From the NCBI GenBank assembly GCA_905221605.1, contig CAJNDS010002104.1:609534-673533 (forward strand): a stretch of DNA of 64,000 nucleotides, given 5' to 3'. This document shows positions 58,317 through 64,000 of the stretch, piece by piece; the stretch's first letter is position 1; the number at the start of each line of letters is the position of its first letter. The stretch is from Symbiodinium natans (taxonomy: Eukaryota; Sar; Dinophyceae; Suessiales; Symbiodiniaceae). The notes under the pieces were generated by a model, which had not been told where the DNA came from, did not search any database, and saw nothing but the letters and a program-made list of their open reading frames with translations. The translations under genes and the position numbers were made by a program.

Positions 58317-58344
58317 AAACTGGTCAAGCACGAGCGGGTGCCTC

Positions 58345-60893
58345 GGTTTTTTTTTTCCGCACCTTTTTCCAGCTGCCTGTGATGTCCGTGCCTTCAAGCT
58401 CCTACGGCCGCAGCGGCAGCCGGCTCGCCCCAGCGCCCCCGGCGAGGTCCAGGGCCCTTTCCAGGCTGGGCCCGGCTCCGGTCCCGCTTGCGGCTGGGCT
58501 GGCCGCGCGCGTCCGAGGGCCGTGCCCGCGACGGCCTGCTGGACTGCGATGGAGATGATGCCTTGCCATCGCCTGGACCAGCCTCCCGCAGCCGCCGCGC
58601 GAACAGCTGGCGGCGCGCGTTGCGCCCGGAGGTGGACGAGATCCCGCCGCCGCATGTGAGTTCGGGGTAAGCCGTCTGCTTGCGGCGCTCCGCGACCTGT
58701 AGCGCCACGCCGTCGTCTGTATCCCCGCGCGGCTGTGGGTGACCTGCGCGGGTCAGCGGCGACACAAGCGTGGCGTCGCAGCAGAGCGCTTCTTGTGTTG
58801 GCTGTGGCTCCGTAGACGACCATGTCCAGGCGCCTACGGTCATCTGGGCGCACTCCTGGGGCCGTCGTGTGGGCGAGCCATTGTTGTGGCACGACTTGGC
58901 CTTCGGCTCCGACTGCTTCCCTAGCCACGCGGAGCCACGCCCCTTCGACCACTTTTGCCCGTCTGGCCAGCAGTCCTGTCCGGGGACAGGCCAGCGCATG
59001 GTCCCCCAGTGCGTCGACCTCTAGGCCGCACCCCGGGTTTGGGCCGCACCGGTGGGGGCTCAGGGGCAGAGGTAGTCGCAGGCGACGGCGCAGTGCCAGG
59101 AGCATGGCTTGCGGAGTCAAGGTCGTGCTTGGCTCGCCCGGTATGGCTGAAAGCCAGGCCCCCGCGTGCGGCCCAGCCTGGGAGCGGAGCATGGCTCGGG
59201 AGCTTGGCGGCATGGCCGGCAACAGCACGCGACTGCGAAAGTGTAGGTTGCGAGTCCGGGTCGCGTGAAATTGCCAGCAGTCCCCCGGGCCTGCGTCTGT
59301 CGGGCGGGCGGGCCGCTCGCCTTCCTGGATGGCTTGCCAAGTGGGGCAGTTGTTCCACCCTTCGTCAATCAAGAGCTTGCGGGCCTCATCCGCCTCGCGG
59401 AAGCATGGGGCAGCGTCAGCGGTTAGCCCACTCCGGGAGTCGCGTTTGGATGACGGGGAGTGCATCGGCCCCACGCGGCCCAGTAAGCAGCCGCAGCCGT
59501 CCGTGCAGCCGACTGCAGCCAAGGCCCCCGTGCGCCGCCGGAAGTGTGGCTATTTCCCAGGCCTGCGCGGCTTCCTGCGCCGGAACCCCTCCCAAACATG
59601 CCTGTCGTCCACATAGCCCCATCATGGGCATTGGCGTAAGCGGCGGACTGGGATGGAGGCATGGTGCGGATGGCGTGGTTTGCCCGTGGGGACGCGCACA
59701 TGTGCAGGAGCAACCAGGCGCACTGGAGGTCCGGCAGCTGCGGCAGGTGGTCTAGCAGTTGCCGTTCCGTGCGCATGCGTTCGTCTGCCCATGAGCGGAT
59801 GAAATCCGGAGGGCCAATGGGCGAGCCCAGAACGACCACGCCCCGTTCGGCAGTTGGCTTATCGGCTCGCCAGACATCGTCGCCGAGTTCGGCGATGCCC
59901 GGTGGCGGCGGTCCTGGCACGGAGGCTATGGCGCGGGTCTTGCCGAGATTCGATGCTATGCCGCAGTGCGACGCAACCTCCTCAACGGTCGTGTCGAGTG
60001 CTGTGCGGGCACGGCCTGGGTTGGTCACGACGTGCAAGTCATCCAAGAAGGCAACGAGGTTGTCGAGAGGGTGCAAGGCCTCGTCCGCGCGGGCGAGCGC
60101 ATCATGTTGTCCAAGCGCGAACAGCGCCGGGGCTAACGGATCGCCTTGCTCGCAGCCTTCGGCTTGCCGTATGTCGCGGCAGCGCCCTTCCGCGTCCCAC
60201 CAACAGTACGTGGACGGCTGGCCATAGAACAACCTCACGAAGGGAAGCAACTCCGGGGCCACCTGGCGCAGCTTCCCCAGGAAGGCCGCGCGAGACATAC
60301 AATCATACGCGCTGCGGCCGTCGAGGGAAACCACGACGGCGTCCGGTCGCGTCGCGAGGGCGGCGCGGATGCGTGCAGCCAGTGCGTCCGTCCCGGCTCG
60401 TGCCTGTAGCGCGAATTGGTAAGTGCGGGTGGCTTGGTCGAATGTCTGCGCCCACTCCTTGGCGAGCGTGCGGGAAACGAGGCGCCTGAAAACGTCGCCC
60501 GTTGCTATGCCCCGAACACCACCATCCGGTTTACGCAGAGCCGTGACTCGTGCCATGGCCAGGGCGCGCGCGACGGCTGCGGGGAGTCGAACCTGTGCCA
60601 ATTTTGTGGCGGCTTCGGTGAGGAGTTCCGTGGCCGGGACATCCTGGATGAGGACTTTGAGATGCTCCGCCGCATACCCGAAAGCCCCGGCGCCCCGCCC
60701 CGGCGCGCCTCGCGCAAAGCGGAAGCCAAGGCTCGGACGCTGAGGAGGGGAAGCTGGGCCGGCTGGAAGTCGAGCAACTCTTGCGGGACCGCGGTGCGAG
60801 GCACTGCGGGGCGGCGAACCGGGTCGGGCAGTGCGGCCCACGTAGCATCGTCGCCCGGCGCTATGTCGGCCGCAGTCAGCACCTGGTAGGCCT
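58345..60893 (-). mobile_element. LINE family-1 copy B: RT plus C-terminal GDHAL/SPL domain
   Basis: The longest copy. From 60893 the minus strand reads a pre-RT segment (EAYQVLTAADIAPGDDATWA), then after a one-base frameshift near 60.68 kb an RT: ALRKPDGGVRGIATGDVFRR, SLDGRSAYD (motif A), EQGDPLAPALFALG (motif B), and FLDD in place of YxDD at 60049-60038, then VVLGSPIG. Two further frameshifts lie near 59.6-59.5 kb. The C-terminal part (59522-58400) holds GDHALACPRTGLLARRAK, VPQQWLAHTT and DDRRRLDMVVYGA. The sense 3' end is GCTGGAAAAAGGTGCGGAAAA at about 58375-58355. Because of frameshifts the copy cannot make a full protein. The family is a dinoflagellate-type non-LTR retroelement (inference). 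Confidence 0.8.
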
Positions 60894-61013
60894 CGTAGCT
60901 TGGTCGAAAACTGGCGCCCAAGCGGCCGCCAACGAGCGCGAGACCAGCCGGCGAAACATGTCGCCGGTTGCTATGCCTCGTATGCCCCCACCGGGTTTGC
61001 GGATCGCTGTCAT
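60893..61013 (-). mobile_element. short RT fragment (copy D) between copies A and B
   Basis: Reads TAIRKPGGGIRGIATGDMFR and RLVSRSLA, followed one frame over by AAWAPVFDQAT, the same RT start as in copies A and B, but it breaks off into the pre-RT segment of copy B at about 60893. The 3' tail of copy A abuts its start, so copy A was probably inserted into, or joined to, this older copy. Confidence 0.6.
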
Positions 61014-63187
61014 ATATATTTTTTTCACACGCCTTTTTTTTTTTTTCTCGCACCTTTTTCCGCCAGCTGGAAGGAGTCCCTTCGCTACGGCCGCAGGGGC
61101 AGGCGACTGTGGCCCTCAGGGGCAGCGTGGTGGATGACGCTGTCGAGCGGCGGGCCTTCGCCAGCCTCAGGTTGCAGCGGCTGCCGCCAGGCACCTCCAA
61201 GAGCCGTACTGGCGACTGCCTGCTGCACCGCGACCGCAAGCATGCTCCACCAACGCCTCGCCCAAGCTGCTGTCGCTGCCGCGCGCACGGGGAGGGGGGC
61301 GCGGTACGCCTTGAGACGCACCAGGTCTCGCACGAAGCCTCGGGCCTGAGCGTTCCAGCGGCCGCCCACCTCGGAGCCGAGCACGACGAGCGTTTGCGGC
61401 CCCCCTCGCGTGAGCTCCGGGTACGCGGCGTGCTTGCGGCGCTCAGCCACCCGCAGCACGGCTCCGTCCACGGCCGCTGCGCACGGCTGCGGGTGCCCCG
61501 ATCGCGTGAGCGGGGAAACCAGCGTGGCGTCGCAGCACTGCGCCCCCCCGCTGCGCAGCGCCCCGTACACGACGAGGTCGAGTCTGCGACGGTCCTGCGC
61601 TCCGACCTGCGGGGCGGTGGTGTTGGCCAGCCACTGCTGCGGAACGACTTGACCTTCCGACCCCACCGCTTCCCGGGCGACCTGCACCCAGGCTCGCTCC
61701 ACGATCTTGGCCCGCCTGGCGAGGAGTCCAGTGCGCGGGCACGCAAGTGCGTGGTCGCCGAAGCGGTCTACTGCGCCACGGCAGCCATGGGGCGGCCCGC
61801 AGGTGTTGCTGTGCAGAGGCAGAGGTTGTCGCAGGCGGCGCCTCAAAGCGATCTGCATCGCCTCGGTGGGAGCGTGGTGGCCGGCTCGGTGGGGATCGCA
61901 GCGAGCCATGCTCCTGCCTGCGGTCCTGCCTGGGATCGCAAGAGTGCCTGGGAACTGGGTGGCATGTCTGGCAGAAGCGTGCGTTCGCGGAAGTGCCTGT
62001 TGAGGGTTCGCGTCGCGCGCATCTGCCATCCATGCGGCCAGTCTCCGGGCCCTGCGTCGTCGGCTGGGGGCGGGCGCACCCCGTTCAACAAGGCTCCACG
62101 TGGGGCATGTCTGCCAGCCTGCCTCACGCAACAGCGCCCCTGCTTCTACCGCCTCGCGCAGACATGGGGCGTCTCGGCCCGGTCCCCCTTCCAGGGCCTC
62201 CCGGCACCGGCTTGCCAAATCGGGCGCACGAGCTCGCATGACCGGCAGCGCGTCTGCCCACGCAGCCCAGTACGCGGCCGGGGCTGTGCGTTGCGCGGAT
62301 TGGAGGCCGAGTCCGCCGAGCACTGCTGGCAGCGTGGCTATGGGCCACGCGTGGGGCGCGTCGTCAAGGGGCTCTCCTCCAAGGCAAGCCTGCAGCGTTT
62401 CCCAGATCGCTGCATATCGCTGCATCGTGCGCAGCGGCGTACCCTCGTGACTCGGACGGGGGCAGCGTGCGGAGCGCATGGTTGGCACGAGTGGAGGCAC
62501 ACATGGAGAGGAGGAGCCAACTGCACTGCAGGTCGGGCAGTTCCGGCAGCTGCTCGAGAAGTTTGCGTTCCTCCTGCATGCGCTCCGCCGCCTATGCTCG
62601 CACGAACTCGGGGTGTCCGATGGGAGTACCCAGGACCACCAGGCCTCTCTCAGGCGGTGGCTTGTCCCCTCGCCACACCGCGGCCCCCAGCTCGGAGATG
62701 CCGGGCGGCGCAAGGCATCGTCGCGGTGCAGCTTGGCCGCGGCTTGGCAGAGCGCCTCGTGTTGCCCCAGCGCGAACAGCGCCGGAGCAAGGGGATTGCT
62801 CGCAGCCTTCGCCTTGCGGCACGGTCCGGCACGCCCCCGTGGCGTCCCACCAGCAGTAGCTGGAGGGCTGGCCATAAAAGAGCCGCACGAAGGGGAGGAG
62901 CTCCGGCGCAACCTCGCGTAGCTTGCTGAGGAAGGCTACGCGGGACATGGAGTCATATGCGCTCCGGCCGTCCAGCGACACGAGGACTGAGCCTGGGCGC
63001 AAGGACAAGGCAGCCCGGACGCTGGCGGCGAGAGCGTCCGTCCCCGCGCGGGCCTGGAGCGCGAACTGGTATGGGCGAGTAGCGTCATCGAAGACCTGCG
63101 CCCACTCTTTGGCCAGAGTTCTGGCGACCAGGCGGCGAAAAACGTCGCCCGTGGCTATGCCTCGCACCCCTCCGTCCGGCTTGCGCA
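61014..63187 (-). mobile_element. LINE family-1 copy A: 5'-truncated, RT catalytic box deleted
   Basis: Minus-strand homology starts at LRKPDGGVRG (63187) and runs through SLDGRSAYDSMSRVAF and FYGQPSSYCWWD. The segment with the FLDD box and about 45 surrounding codons is missing near 62.72 kb (KLHRDDALRRP joins directly to GISELGAAVW). Several frameshifts lie between 62.9 and 62.4 kb. The C-terminal half (62.35-61.1 kb) is open: FGDHALACPRTGLLARRAK, RRRLDLVVYGA, QCCDATLVSPLTRSGHPQP and RRWWSMLAVAVQQAVASTAL. The sense tail is GGAAAAAGGTGCGAG, an A run, GGCGTGTG and another A run (about 61058-61020). Confidence 0.8.
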
Positions 63188-63209
63188 ACCGTAGCCATTT
63201 TGGCTCAAG
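63188..63209 (+). other. relic dinoflagellate spliced leader (DinoSL)
   Basis: All 22 bases match the conserved DinoSL exon (starts ACCGTAGCC, ends TTTTGGCTCAAG; first base A is one of the allowed variants). In dinoflagellates this exon is added in trans to the 5' end of mRNAs, so a genomic copy joined to a downstream ORF marks a reverse-transcribed, reinserted mRNA. No SL-gene donor site (GT plus Sm-like site) follows, so it is not an SL RNA gene. It abuts the 5' truncation point of LINE copy A with a 1-3 bp overlap. Confidence 0.9.
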
Positions 63210-63257
63210 GCCTGCCCCCCCCCCCTCCCTTTTGCCACGCCCGCGGGGGCTCCCGCC

Positions 63258-64000
63258 ATGGACACAGGGGTCTGGACTTCTGCACTTGCCGTGCTGCGGT
63301 GGGCGGCCCGATGGGGCTCGCAGGCAGTGCCACACGTGGCCCGCCTGCCCAACACCTGCCGCGAGTCGGCCGTCCACGCACTCGTTACTTGCGTGGGCGG
63401 CAGCGCGCCGCAGTACTTCCCACCCGGTTGGGGGCCCTGTTCACACTGCTGGGTCTGGTTGTGCTTGGGTGCGCTGTTGGGAGCGGCCGCCGTCCTTGTG
63501 GGCGCGCTTCCTCTGGAGAGGGTCGCCTACACCAGCCTGGGCGACCGCAGCGTCGGAGGTGCTCGCATGCATGGCCGCGGGAGGCGAGTCGGAACTCGCC
63601 GAACTCGCGGCCGCAGCGGGCCAATCCCCCACCGAGCTGCTGAGCCGGGTGTTGCACGAGGCCGCGGCGCCCCATGCACCCAATCTTCCAGCCCTCCCGC
63701 CGCACCGTGCGCCCAGGCTCCCCGCGCGCCGCGATCGCCGCGACGCCCGCAAGCCGTGACGCCCTTGTTGCTCACACATGCAGCCGCTGGCCGGATCGCC
63801 GACCAACCTCACGCTGCAGCCTGCCCACGCCGCCGAGGCTGGCACGCCCCGCTGTCGCAGCCGAGCCGCATGCGCACACCAAGCCCTTGCAGCGGCACGG
63901 CCCCCAGCCGAGCGACGCCTTGGATGCCCGAGCACGATGCCCGCGCAAACCGCACGGCAGGCCACATGTTGCATGCGCTGCTGCAGTTGATTGGCTCTTT
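63258..64000 (+). CDS. DinoSL-headed open frame, probably N-terminal part of a retroelement (runs off window)
   Basis: The first ATG after the DinoSL relic, 48 bp downstream, opens a frame with no stop to the window end (247 codons). It starts MDTGVWTSALAVLRWAARWG and contains a Cys-flanked membrane-like segment (CWVWLCLGALLGAAAVLVGA, residues about 70-89). After about residue 95 the composition turns Arg/Pro-rich, while an overlapping frame reads ACMAAGGESELAELAAAAGQ and SPTELLSRVLHEAAA, so a frameshift near 63.56 kb is likely. An in-frame TAG inside the SL relic bounds the frame upstream. I infer a LINE ORF start because of the abutting RT; no known domain is visible. Confidence 0.5.
   Translation, partial: MDTGVWTSALAVLRWAARWGSQAVPHVARLPNTCRESAVHALVTCVGGSAPQYFPPGWGPCSHCWVWLCLGALLGAAAVLVGALPLERVAYTSLGDRSVGGARMHGRGRRVGTRRTRGRSGPIPHRAAEPGVARGRGAPCTQSSSPPAAPCAQAPRAPRSPRRPQAVTPLLLTHAAAGRIADQPHAAACPRRRGWHAPLSQPSRMRTPSPCSGTAPSRATPWMPEHDARANRTAGHMLHALLQLIGS

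Noticed and set aside
60968-62929. 653-codon plus-strand frame, and 58955-59755 plus strand
   Set aside because: Antisense to LINE copies A and B; the minus strand has the RT and C-terminal motifs. High G+C leaves all frames open.
63188-63260. Spliced-leader RNA gene
   Set aside because: The 22-nt exon is followed directly by a C-rich leader and an ORF, with no GT donor or Sm-like site.

Overview
This window looks like nuclear DNA of a dinoflagellate. Four independent signs agree. (1) A perfect 22-nt copy of the dinoflagellate spliced-leader (DinoSL) sequence lies at 63188-63209. (2) Reconstructed genes are cut by many short introns whose donors are mostly GC or GA rather than GT, and whose acceptors are followed by G. 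(3) Every gene I could reconstruct lies on the minus strand, as in the one-directional gene clusters of dinoflagellates. (4) TTTAGGG telomere-type tracts are scattered inside the sequence, next to many homopolymer, AT, CA, GA and G/A-rich low-complexity tracts. I saw no rRNA, tRNA or CRISPR array.

Layout. 0-8 kb: telomere-like tracts, an intronless 14-unit ankyrin protein (1557-3671) and a multi-exon gene of unknown function (about 4.68-7.4 kb). 8.2-10.1 kb: a phytanoyl-CoA dioxygenase-like (PhyH) gene. 10.4-14 kb: mostly repeats, including short TIR elements. 14.1-18.0 kb: a JMJD4-like JmjC oxygenase. 18.6-23.3 kb: a TPR superhelix ending in an acyl-carrier (phosphopantetheine) domain. 23.9-25.1 kb: exons of a DUF4116-like protein. 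25-33.6 kb: no family recognised; holds a direct repeat about 400 bp long. 33.6-39.9 kb: two complete tandem copies of a 14-exon family II (DHH, Mn-dependent) inorganic pyrophosphatase with an N-terminal signal peptide. 40.6-46.3 kb: two poorly defined multi-exon genes, a 245-residue hypothetical protein and an IQ-coiled coil-J-domain protein. 48.9-53.1 kb: a 17-exon malyl-CoA lyase of bacterial type.

56.4-64 kb is a nest of retrotransposon remains, visibly richer in G+C. Three 3'-terminal copies of one LINE family lie on the minus strand (tails near 56.51, 58.35 and 61.02 kb), with a short RT fragment at about 60.9-61.0 kb and an unrelated APE-endonuclease LINE remnant on the plus strand (57.0-58.3 kb). 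At 63188 a DinoSL-headed open frame starts on the plus strand, exactly where the minus-strand LINE is truncated. This suggests a trans-spliced retroelement transcript was reverse-transcribed and partly inverted on insertion.

The genes do not form an obvious pathway: they are a housekeeping and metabolic mix (pyrophosphate removal, malyl-CoA cleavage, two 2-oxoglutarate oxygenases, scaffold and chaperone-like proteins). Exon joins were worked out by eye from frame and family motifs. The pyrophosphatase and malyl-CoA lyase models are firm; the others are partial, as stated.
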